Assembly: GCA_021790295.1 (NCBI GenBank)
Contig: JAJYIC010000057.1
Location: 1-10,419 of the forward strand
Length of the DNA stretch: 10,419 nucleotides
Source: Pseudomonadota bacterium
GTDB lineage: Bacteria > Pseudomonadota > Alphaproteobacteria > ATCC43930 > CGMCC-115725
Direction of reading: 5' to 3'
Under the pieces are notes generated by a model. The model was not told where the DNA came from. It did no database searches and was given only the letters and a program-made list of their open reading frames with translations. Both the position numbers and the translations under genes were made by a program. How positions within the stretch are numbered: the stretch's first letter is position 1; each line of letters opens with the position of its first letter. Below, in pieces: positions 1-5,892 of the stretch.

Positions 1-203
1 CGCCGGTTGTGGTGAAGAACGGGTTCGGTGATGCCGCGGGTCGGGATCGCCACCGTTTCGCCTTGGCCGACATCGGCGACTTTGCGTTTGCGCAAAGCTT
101 CCTGCACCGCGCTTTTGATCTCGACCCTCGCGCGCGCGAGAAAGCGCTGGCGGTTGCTGAGGCTTTTCCCTTTCGGGTTCGGCCGGCGGTCGACGATGTT
201 CAT
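1..203 (-). CDS. yeaH: YeaH/YhbH-family DUF444 protein, N-terminal part only
   Basis: This is the first 67 residues of a gene that continues beyond the left edge of the window. The translation starts MNIVDRRPNPKGKSLSNRQR and continues through R-E/K-rich helices to an IPTRGITEPV motif at about residues 54-63. This matches the start of E. coli YeaH (DUF444, COG2718): a DRR motif, then NRQRFL, then the 'IPT..I.EP' segment. The start is ATG at 201-203, with GGAG at 210-213 as the ribosome binding site. The gene begins 31 bp after the prkA stop, so the two are almost certainly co-transcribed. YeaH-type proteins carry a C-terminal von Willebrand A-like domain in full-length members and are genetically linked to the PrkA kinase and SpoVR. 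Their biochemical role is poorly known. The family call is firm from order and sequence, but nothing can be said about the rest of the protein. Confidence 0.9.
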   Translation of the reverse strand, partial: MNIVDRRPNPKGKSLSNRQRFLARARVEIKSAVQEALRKRKVADVGQGETVAIPTRGITEPVLHHNR

Positions 204-234
204 CGCTCGCTCCAAAAGAGGCGCAAGCTTCGCG

Positions 235-2181
235 TTAGCCTGCCTTGTTCACTCTCATGTACCACTCGACGAGGCGGCGAACCTGACGCTCGGTATAGCC
301 TCTGGCCGTCATCCGTTCGAGGAAGTCCTCGTGCTTCTTCTCGGTCTCCGAATCCTTTTTGGTGCCGAAGCTGATCACCGGCAAAAGATCCTCGACCTGC
401 GAGAACATCCGTCTTTCGATGACTTCGCGCAGCTTTTCGTAAGAGGTCCAGGAAGGGTTGCGGCCGCCGTGCTGGGCGCGCGCGCGCAAGGCAAACTTGA
501 CCACCTCGTTGCGGAAATCCTTCGGGTTTGCGATCCCGGCCGGCTTTTCGATCTTGGAGAGTTCCTGGTTCAAAAGCTCCCGGTTCATGAGCTGCCCGGT
601 GTCCGGATCCTTGTAATCCTGATCCTCTATCCAGGCGTCGGCATAAGCGACGTAACGGTCGAACAGGTTCTGCCCGTAGTCGGAATAAGATTCGAGATAG
701 GCCTTCTGGATCTCGTTGCCGATGAACTCGGCGTAACGCGGGGCAAGTTCGGCCTTGATGAAATTCAGATATTTCTTTTCTAGTTCTTCGGGGAACTGTT
801 CACGCCAGATTGCCTGCTCGAGCACATACATGAGATGCACGGGGTCTGCCGCGACTTCGTGGGTGTCGAAGTTGAAGGTGTTCGAGAGCACCTTGAAGGC
901 AAAGCGCGTGGAGATCCCGTCCATGCCTTCGTCGACGCCCGCTGCATCGCGATATTCCTGAGCCGATTTGGCGCGCGGATCGGTGTCCTTGAGGCTTTCG
1001 CCGTCGTAGACGCGCATTTTCGAATAAAGGTTCGAATTCTCGTGAGCTTTGAGACGCGAGAGGACGCAAAATCTTGCCAAAATATCGAGTGTCCCCGGAC
1101 CGCAGGGAGTACCGGACAATTCGCTGTTCTGCAAAAGCTTTTCATATATCATCCGCTCTTCGTCGACGCGCAGGCTGTAGGGAACCTTGATCACGGAGAT
1201 GCGGTCGATAAACGCTTCGTTGTTTTTGTTGTTCTTGAACGATTGCCATTCCGCCTCGTTCGAATGCGCAAGGACGATCCCCTGATAAGGGATGCCGCCG
1301 ATGTTTTCCGAGCCGGCGTAATTGCCTTCCTGGGTTGCCGTCAGGAGAGGATGAAGCATCTTGATTGGGGCCTTGAACATCTCGACGAATTCGAGAAGCC
1401 CCTGCGTCGTCCGGTTGAGGCCTCCCGAATAGGAATAGGCGTCGGGATCGTTCTGGCTGAAGTATTCGAGCTTTCTTATGTCAACCTTGCCGACGAGGCT
1501 TGCCACGTCCTGGTTGTTCTCGTCGCCGGGTTCGGTCTTTGAGATGCAGATCTGCTTCAATCGCGAAGGCTGCATGCGAGCGACGGTAAATTTGCTGATG
1601 TCGCCGCCGAACTCTTCGAGCCTTTTGACGGCCCAAGGCGAAAGGGTGCCCGTCAGGCGGCGCACAGGGATCGCGTAACGGCGTTCGAGTTCGGCGCCGA
1701 GAGTGGCCGGATCGAAAAGGCCGAGAGGGCTTTCGAAGACCGGGCTTATCTCTTCGCCCGCCTTCAAAACATAGATCGGCTCCCGCTCCATCAACTGCTT
1801 CAAGCGCTCGGCGAGAGAGGATTTGCCGCCGCCGACGGGACCCAAAAGGTAGAGGATCTGCTTCCTCTCTTCGAGCCCTTGGGCCGCATGGCGGAAAAAG
1901 CTGACGATCCGCTCGATGGTCTCTTCCATGCCGTAAAAATCGGGGAAAGCCGGATAGGTCTTGATCGTACGGTTGGAAAAGATACGGCCGAGGCGCGGGT
2001 CGAGGCTCGTATCGACGATGACCGGATCGCCGATCGCACGCAACATGCGCTCGGCCGCGCTCGCGTAATAGACGGGCTCGTCCGAGCATTTGCGGAGATA
2101 GTCTTCGAGCGACATCTCCACATCCCGGCGATTTTCGTAAAGCCGTGCGTAAAGCCCGAAGATCTCATCGTCAAATCTCAT
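235..2181 (-). CDS. prkA: PrkA family AAA+ serine protein kinase (YeaG)
   Basis: The product is 648 residues, close to the 644 of E. coli YeaG/PrkA, and aligns with it over its whole length by recall. An AAA+ ATPase core fills about residues 60-380. It has Walker A GPVGGGKSS at 114-122 (Lys120), a Walker B-like LLEFVEM at 262-268, and a sensor-like LAHSNEAEW at 304-312. Other family blocks are KTEPGDENNQD (215-225), GKVDIRKLE and NNKNNEAF. The C-terminal PrkA domain includes SKMRVYDGESLKDTDP, GVDEGM, STRFAFK and KIEKPAGIANPKDFRNE. Known members are cytoplasmic serine kinases, with functions in starvation and nitrogen-stress survival in E. coli and in sporulation in Bacillus. I chose ATG 2179-2181 because GAGGTGGG (2184-2191) lies just upstream and the product then starts like E. 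coli PrkA. A GTG 72 bp further upstream would add a low-complexity basic extension not typical of the family. The gene is first in an operon with yeaH, behind a putative sigma-54 promoter. Confidence 0.96.
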   Translation of the reverse strand: MRFDDEIFGLYARLYENRRDVEMSLEDYLRKCSDEPVYYASAAERMLRAIGDPVIVDTSLDPRLGRIFSNRTIKTYPAFPDFYGMEETIERIVSFFRHAAQGLEERKQILYLLGPVGGGKSSLAERLKQLMEREPIYVLKAGEEISPVFESPLGLFDPATLGAELERRYAIPVRRLTGTLSPWAVKRLEEFGGDISKFTVARMQPSRLKQICISKTEPGDENNQDVASLVGKVDIRKLEYFSQNDPDAYSYSGGLNRTTQGLLEFVEMFKAPIKMLHPLLTATQEGNYAGSENIGGIPYQGIVLAHSNEAEWQSFKNNKNNEAFIDRISVIKVPYSLRVDEERMIYEKLLQNSELSGTPCGPGTLDILARFCVLSRLKAHENSNLYSKMRVYDGESLKDTDPRAKSAQEYRDAAGVDEGMDGISTRFAFKVLSNTFNFDTHEVAADPVHLMYVLEQAIWREQFPEELEKKYLNFIKAELAPRYAEFIGNEIQKAYLESYSDYGQNLFDRYVAYADAWIEDQDYKDPDTGQLMNRELLNQELSKIEKPAGIANPKDFRNEVVKFALRARAQHGGRNPSWTSYEKLREVIERRMFSQVEDLLPVISFGTKKDSETEKKHEDFLERMTARGYTERQVRRLVEWYMRVNKAG

Positions 2182-2406
2182 GTCCCACCTCGTCCGACCT
2201 CCCGCCGCCTTTTGGACCCTCGCCTCTCTTGCGGGGTTCGGTGGCGATTGCACCCGTGTTCCGCCGGGTCAATCTTTCAAGGAGTAACGCGCTCCTCTTT
2301 GGGTGCTTCAAAGGCGGCGCTCTTTATCGGCTCCGCCGAGCGTACTCCGACATGACCGCCCGTCTTTTTTTGCTTCCTTTCGGCCGTCACACAACCAAAC
2401 CGTCAC

Positions 2407-2422
2407 GCAAGCATCATGCCAA
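2407..2422 (-). promoter_or_regulatory. Putative sigma-54 (-24/-12) promoter for prkA-yeaH
   Basis: Read on the minus strand the site is TTGGCATGATGCTTGC, against the RpoN consensus TGGCACG-N4-TTGC. It has the invariant GG and GC with exactly ten bases between them, plus the flanking T, CA and TT. The only mismatches in the core are at or next to the ACG. Transcription would start near 2395, giving a leader of about 214 nt before the prkA ATG. In E. coli, yeaGH is known to belong to the NtrC/sigma-54 nitrogen-stress response, so placement and orientation both fit. This is a motif call, not a mapped start. Confidence 0.7.
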
Positions 2423-2437
2423 CTGTTTGTGGCAACA

Positions 2438-2449
2438 CTGCGGACGCAG
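2438..2449. repeat. Short dyad upstream of the -24 element
   Basis: CTGCG-GA-CGCAG is a perfect 5-bp dyad with a 2-bp centre, about 49 bp upstream of the predicted prkA start. It could be an additional protein-binding site between the promoter and the distal repeat. It is short and GC-rich, so chance occurrence is quite possible. Confidence 0.2.
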
Positions 2450-2488
2450 AAAAGGTTGCGGCAGCCGGACCCCCACCACCGGACCATG

Positions 2489-2509
2489 CGAGCTTCCCCA
2501 TAAAGCTCG
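2489..2509. promoter_or_regulatory. Inverted repeat, possible enhancer-binding (UAS) site
   Basis: CGAGCTT at 2489-2495 and AAGCTCG at 2503-2509 are perfect 7-bp inverted arms around a 7-bp spacer (CCCCATA). The centre is about 104 bp upstream of the start predicted from the -24/-12 element. That is within the usual distance for sites bound by sigma-54 activators. The sequence does not match the classical NtrC site (TGCACC-N5-GGTGCA), so another activator may be involved, or the repeat may be coincidental. Confidence 0.4.
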
Positions 2510-2641
2510 AGCCGCGGCCCCACCAACAGATAGTGGCCTACTTTTCCCCTTCAATCAGAATATATGGCGATGGTTAAAAAACAATAGACATCCTCGACGC
2601 CCGTGGCAGTTTTTTGCCTTTGCGCCGGGCGCGGCGATCGG

Positions 2642-2660
2642 CCGCAGAAAAAGCCTGCGG
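2642..2660 (-). terminator. Stem-loop downstream of the M20 gene, possible weak terminator
   Basis: CCGCAG (2642-2647) and CTGCGG (2655-2660) form a perfect 6-bp stem with a 7-nt loop, about 46 bp after the M20 stop codon. On the minus-strand transcript the U-rich run lies in the loop, not after the stem, so this is not a textbook intrinsic terminator. It may act only in 3'-end protection, or be incidental. Confidence 0.25.
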
Positions 2661-2706
2661 AGGGCGGGCGCGCAGAGGCCCGCAATAGGGTTTGCCCTCG
2701 CCGCCC

Positions 2707-3879
2707 CTATTCTTTCAGCGCGAGCCTTCGTTCGACAAGCCTGGCGAAAAGACTCGCGCCCAAAGGGAGGATCGCGTCATTGAAATCGTAACGAGGGTTG
2801 TGCGTCCCGGCCCCTCCCGGGCGCTCGCCGTTGCCGATGCGGATATAGGCGCCGGGGCGCTCTTTCAGCATGAAAGAGAAATCCTCCGAGGCCATGACGA
2901 GCCCGGCATTGCGTTCGACATTCTCTTCGCCGACAAGTTCGGCCGCGGTATCGGCAAGGAAAAGGGTCTCTTGCGGGTCGTTGACGAGAGGAGGAAAGAG
3001 GACGCGGAAATCGAGTTCGGCTCGCGCCCCGAAACCGGCGGTGATGTTGGTCGCAAGAGCCCTCATCCGGTTTTCGATGAGAAAGAGCGCCTCTTCGCTG
3101 AAAGCGCGCGCGGTGCCGCCGAGGAGGGCCTTTTGCGGGATCACGTTATAGGCGTCTCCGGCGTGGAAACGGGTGAGGCTCAAGACCGCGGGGTCGGAGG
3201 GCGAGAGGTTGCGCGAAACAATCGTCTGCAAGGCGGTGGCGATATGGGCGGCGGCGATCACCGGGTCGATGCTCGCTTCGGGCCTTGCCCCATGCGCGCC
3301 GAGGCCGCAAAGGGAGAGATCGAAAAAACCGCCTCCGGCCATCATCGCGCCGGGGCGTATGGCGAATCTGCCGGCGGCAAGGCGCGGCGCATTGTGCATG
3401 GCAAAGACCGCCTCTGAGGGGAAGCGCTCGAAAAGCCCTTCCTCGATCATCGCCTTGGCGCCGCCCTGCCCTTCTTCGGCCGGCTGGAAGATGAAATGGA
3501 CGGTGCCGTCGAAACGGCGTGTGCGCGCAAGATGGCGCGCCGCGCCGAGAAGCATCGCCGTGTGGCCGTCATGGCCGCAGGCGTGCATGCGCCCCGGGTT
3601 TTGCGAGCGATAGGGAAGATCGTTTTCCTCCTCGATCGGCAAGGCGTCCATATCGGCGCGAAGGCCGATCGTGCGCGCGGAAGTGCCGGCCTTGAGCCGT
3701 CCGACGACCCCGGTTCGGGCGATCCCGGTAAAGACCTCGCAACCGAAAGAGGCGAGCCTTTGGGCGACGATTTCGGAGGTCCGCTTCTCTTCGAAGCCGA
3801 GTTCGGGATGGGCGTGAAGATCCCGGCGCCACGCCGCGAGTTCGGCGCTTTCGGCGGCGATCGGCGACAAGGCGCGCAT
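2707..3879 (-). CDS. M20D family metallo-amidohydrolase (N-acyl-amino acid/hippurate hydrolase type)
   Basis: The product is 390 residues, the usual length for M20D amidohydrolases, which remove acyl groups from N-acyl amino acids or conjugates using two divalent metals. Motifs in order are: RRDLHAHPELGFEE (18-31), GLRADMDALPI (72-82), MHACGHDGHTAML (98-110) and FQPAEEGQGG (131-140). MHNAP follows at 161-165, the dimerisation-domain GLGAHGARPE at 192-201, and SEDFSFM (331-337) with THNPRYDFND (359-368). By analogy with plant ILL2 the metal ligands would be Cys101, His103, Glu136, His162 and His360, with Glu135 as general base; all are present. The start ATG 3877-3879 has a strong AAGGAGGA site at 3887-3894. 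There is no signal peptide, so it is cytoplasmic. It is divergent from the CoA-transferase/GST operon across 95 bp, suggesting shared control. Family and activity class are firm; the substrate is not known. Relatives include HipO, indole-acetyl-amino acid hydrolases and N-acetylcysteine-conjugate deacetylases. Confidence 0.92.
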   Translation of the reverse strand: MRALSPIAAESAELAAWRRDLHAHPELGFEEKRTSEIVAQRLASFGCEVFTGIARTGVVGRLKAGTSARTIGLRADMDALPIEEENDLPYRSQNPGRMHACGHDGHTAMLLGAARHLARTRRFDGTVHFIFQPAEEGQGGAKAMIEEGLFERFPSEAVFAMHNAPRLAAGRFAIRPGAMMAGGGFFDLSLCGLGAHGARPEASIDPVIAAAHIATALQTIVSRNLSPSDPAVLSLTRFHAGDAYNVIPQKALLGGTARAFSEEALFLIENRMRALATNITAGFGARAELDFRVLFPPLVNDPQETLFLADTAAELVGEENVERNAGLVMASEDFSFMLKERPGAYIRIGNGERPGGAGTHNPRYDFNDAILPLGASLFARLVERRLALKE

Positions 3880-3901
3880 GCTCTTTTCCTCCTTCTGGCG
3901 T

Positions 3902-3919
3902 GCATCCGGGAAAGGATGC
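3902..3919. promoter_or_regulatory. Inverted repeat in the divergent M20/CoA-transferase promoter region
   Basis: GCATCC (3902-3907) and GGATGC (3914-3919) are perfect inverted arms around GGGAAA, in the middle of the 95-bp gap between two divergent genes. The location is right for an operator that controls both directions. No regulator gene is adjacent, so the binding protein is unknown. As RNA on either strand it could also form a small hairpin. Confidence 0.4.
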
Positions 3920-3920
3920 G

Positions 3921-3947
3921 TTGAGGCGCTTTCTGCGGCAATATCCT
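3921..3947 (+). promoter_or_regulatory. Weak candidate promoter for the CoA-transferase operon
   Basis: TTGAGG at 3921-3926 and TATCCT at 3942-3947 resemble -35 and -10 hexamers with a 15-bp spacer, shorter than ideal. Transcription would begin near 3954, giving a leader of about 20 nt before the ATG at 3975. The -35 element abuts the inverted repeat, so a protein bound there would be expected to affect this promoter. The motif match is modest. Confidence 0.25.
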
Positions 3948-3974
3948 CTTCGACAGAGGGCTGAGGAGGGAACG

Positions 3975-5207
3975 ATGAACCTTGAAGATCTCGATTGTCT
4001 CGAAGGGGTTCGGGTCGTCGATTTCACCCAGTTCGAAGCCGGGCCTTCGTGCACGGAGGCTCTCGCCTGGCTCGGCGCCGAAGTGGTCAAGATCGAAAAC
4101 CCGAAAACGGGCGACCCCGGGCGCCGCCTGCGGCCGGGCCAGCCCGCGGACGCTCCCTCTGACGACCCCTGGTATTTCTTCCAGTTCAACGCCAACAAGA
4201 AGTCGGTCACCCTCGATCTCAAATCTTCCCGCGGTCTCGCCATCGCCAAGGAGCTTTTGCAAAAGGCGGACGTCAGCGTCGAAAACATGGCGCCCGGGAC
4301 GATCGAGCGCCTCGGGCTCGGCTGGGCGGAGGTGCACGCCCTCAACCCGCGCCTCATCTATTGCCGGGTCAAAGGTTTTGGGGAAGGCAGCCCGTTCGAG
4401 AAAAACCTCGCCTTCGACATGATCGCACAAGCGACCGGAGGGCCGATGAGCGTCACCGGAGAACCGGAGCGGCCTCCGGTCAAGCCGGGCCCCTCCTTCG
4501 GCGACACCGGAACCGGCATGCTGATGGCGATCAGCATCCTCGGGGCTCTTTACCGGCGCCAGCGTTCGGGCAAGGGCGGGCGCCTCGAAGTGGCGATGCA
4601 GGATGCGATGATCCACTACATGCGGGTGCCGTTTTCGCGGCAGCCGAAAACGACGGAAGCGGTCGGGCGGGGCGGCGCGAAGGTTCCGGGCGCGCCTGCG
4701 CCTTGCAACGTCTATCCCTGCAAAGGCGGCGGCGCCAACGATTACGTCTACGTCTTTACGAGCCGCGCCAACCCCGAACATTGGACGAGGCTTTTGAAGG
4801 TGATCGGGCGCGAGGATCTGATCGGCGACCCGCGTTATGAGACGATGGCGGCGCGCGGCGCGCATGAAGCCGAGATCGACGCCGTCATTGCCGCCTGGAC
4901 GAGGGAGCACAGCAAGGAAGAGGCGATGCGCCTCATCGGCGGCGCCGGGGTTCCCGCAGGCGCGGTTCTCGATACGCTTGAACTGTTGAACGATCCGAGC
5001 CTCGAACGCCGCGGCATCATGCAGATCGTCGAGCAGGCGAAAAGCGGTGCTTACAAGATGCCGGCCTGGCCGGTGCGTTTCGACGGCGCGCCGCCGCGGG
5101 TCAAGCGCTCGCCGCTTTTGGGTGAGCACAATGCGGAGGTTTTGGGGCAATGGCTCGGCATCGGCGAGGAGGAATTGGCCGGGCTCAAAAGCGAAGGCAT
5201 CATCTGA
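3975..5207 (+). CDS. Class III (CaiB/BaiF) CoA-transferase, copy 1
   Basis: The product is 410 residues, typical of family III CoA-transferases, which move CoA between acyl-CoA and a free acid and work as interlocked dimers. Landmarks: VRVVDFTQFEAGPSCTEA (12-29), LGAEVVKIENP (33-43), FNANKKSVTLDLK (71-83), VENMAPGTIERLGLG (102-116), NPRLIYCRVKGFG (124-136). The catalytic-Asp motif GDTGTG follows at 176-181 (Asp177, equivalent to Asp169 of formyl-CoA transferase Frc), then AMQDA (207-211) and PLLGEHNAEVL near the C-terminus. Overall it resembles Frc, but Frc His15/Gln17 are replaced by Gln19/Glu21 and no tetraglycine loop is evident, so formyl-CoA/oxalate specificity should not be assumed. The start ATG 3975 follows GAGGAGGG at 3963-3970; a GTG at 3900 would give an unconserved extension. 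It is first of three co-directional genes, 29 bp before the GST. The fold and reaction class are secure; the acid substrate is unknown. Confidence 0.92.
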   Translation: MNLEDLDCLEGVRVVDFTQFEAGPSCTEALAWLGAEVVKIENPKTGDPGRRLRPGQPADAPSDDPWYFFQFNANKKSVTLDLKSSRGLAIAKELLQKADVSVENMAPGTIERLGLGWAEVHALNPRLIYCRVKGFGEGSPFEKNLAFDMIAQATGGPMSVTGEPERPPVKPGPSFGDTGTGMLMAISILGALYRRQRSGKGGRLEVAMQDAMIHYMRVPFSRQPKTTEAVGRGGAKVPGAPAPCNVYPCKGGGANDYVYVFTSRANPEHWTRLLKVIGREDLIGDPRYETMAARGAHEAEIDAVIAAWTREHSKEEAMRLIGGAGVPAGAVLDTLELLNDPSLERRGIMQIVEQAKSGAYKMPAWPVRFDGAPPRVKRSPLLGEHNAEVLGQWLGIGEEELAGLKSEGII

Positions 5208-5236
5208 AGGCTTTTTTCCGGAAAGGAGGCGAAGCA

Positions 5237-5854
5237 ATGAAACTTTATTATTCTCCTGGGGCCTGCTCGATCGGGATCCACGTCCTTCTCGAAGAGATCG
5301 GCAAACCTTACGCGAGCGAATTCGTCAATCTGCGCGAAGGGGCGCAATTCGCGCCTAATTACAAGGCGATCAATCCCAAATCCAAGGTCCCGGCTTTGGA
5401 GCGCAACGACGGCTCGATCCTCACCGAGTTTCCGGTGATCGCCCATTGGCTCGCGCGGCAAAACCCTGAGGCCGATCTTCTGCCGAAGGACGAGGAGGCT
5501 TTGACGCGCGCCTTGGAGGCGATGGAATATGTCGTCGGCACGATCCACGGCCAAGGCTTTGCGCGAATCTTCCGCAGCGAGCGTTTTGCGCCTTCCCCTT
5601 CCGATCATGAAGCCGTCAAGGCGGCAGGCCGCCAGATCGTCGAGGCGGGGTTTGCCGTAGTCGACAAGGCGCTCTCCGGCAAAAACTATCTCTCGGGCAG
5701 CTTTTCGATCGCCGACGCGGCGCTTTTTTACACCGAATTTTGGGCGGCAAAGAGGCTCGGCATGACGCTCCCCGCGAACCTCTCCGCGCATTTCGCGCGT
5801 TTGCTGGCGCGCCCCGCGGTGAAGCGGGTGTTGGAGCAGGAGAATCTGGCCTAG
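5237..5854 (+). CDS. Beta-class-like glutathione S-transferase
   Basis: The product is 205 residues and resembles E. coli GstA (201 residues) along its length. The thioredoxin-like N-terminal domain (about 1-80) starts MKLYYSPGACSIGIHVLLEE, with Cys10 at the beta-class catalytic position. It continues with the cis-proline motif SKVPAL (49-54; Pro52) and LTEFPVIAHWLA (62-73), where Glu64 should bind the glutathione gamma-glutamyl group. The helical C-terminal domain has TIHGQGF (102-108), where His104 matches the active-site His of beta-class enzymes, and the N-capping box SIAD (157-160). The residue after Glu64 is Phe, where Gly or Ser is usual, which may alter glutathione binding. The start ATG 5237 follows a near-perfect AAAGGAGG site (5222-5229). 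The gene sits between two paralogous CoA-transferases with 29- and 38-bp gaps, so it is part of one operon and probably acts on the same substrate. Conjugation, thiol removal or isomerisation are all possible. Confidence 0.92.
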   Translation: MKLYYSPGACSIGIHVLLEEIGKPYASEFVNLREGAQFAPNYKAINPKSKVPALERNDGSILTEFPVIAHWLARQNPEADLLPKDEEALTRALEAMEYVVGTIHGQGFARIFRSERFAPSPSDHEAVKAAGRQIVEAGFAVVDKALSGKNYLSGSFSIADAALFYTEFWAAKRLGMTLPANLSAHFARLLARPAVKRVLEQENLA

Positions 5855-5892
5855 AGAGGGCTTTGCGGCTTTTGCCTCGGGAGGAGGGAGAG

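Larger units (their letters stand above)
2182..2706. other. 525-bp gene-free regulatory region upstream of prkA
   Basis: No convincing gene lies here; the open frames crossing it show no recognisable protein features. The side nearest prkA (2182-2395) would be the transcribed leader. Next come the -24/-12 element, two dyads, and an AT-rich patch at about 2540-2590 (ATATATGG, TTAAAAAACAATAG) that contrasts with the GC-rich surroundings. Such a patch may favour bending between an activator site and the promoter, although I found no good IHF consensus. The last ~45 bp, next to the M20 gene, hold a small stem-loop at 2642-2660. Confidence 0.6.

Noticed and set aside
28..783. A 251-codon plus-strand open frame at the left end
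   Set aside because: It is antisense to yeaH and prkA, both identified by strong family similarity; no motif supports the plus-strand frame.
2308..2526. A 72-codon minus-strand frame in the prkA upstream region
   Set aside because: It overlaps the -24/-12 promoter, starts upstream of the predicted transcript, lacks a convincing ribosome binding site, and has a Cys/Arg/Trp-rich unprotein-like sequence.
2603..2617. Plus-strand TGGCAG...TTGC resembling a second sigma-54 promoter
   Set aside because: The spacing between GG and GC is nine bases, not ten, and it would read towards the 3' end of the convergent M20 gene.
5215..5224. TTTCCGGAAA palindrome between the first CoA-transferase and the GST
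   Set aside because: It overlaps the GST ribosome binding region and is only 10 bp; no evidence that it is more than the Shine-Dalgarno sequence plus chance symmetry.
3447..5237. A 596-codon minus-strand open frame covering the first CoA-transferase and part of the M20 gene
   Set aside because: It is antisense to a well-supported gene and shares the M20 region in the wrong frame. Its translation is Arg/Pro/Ala-rich without family motifs, typical of shadow frames in GC-rich DNA.
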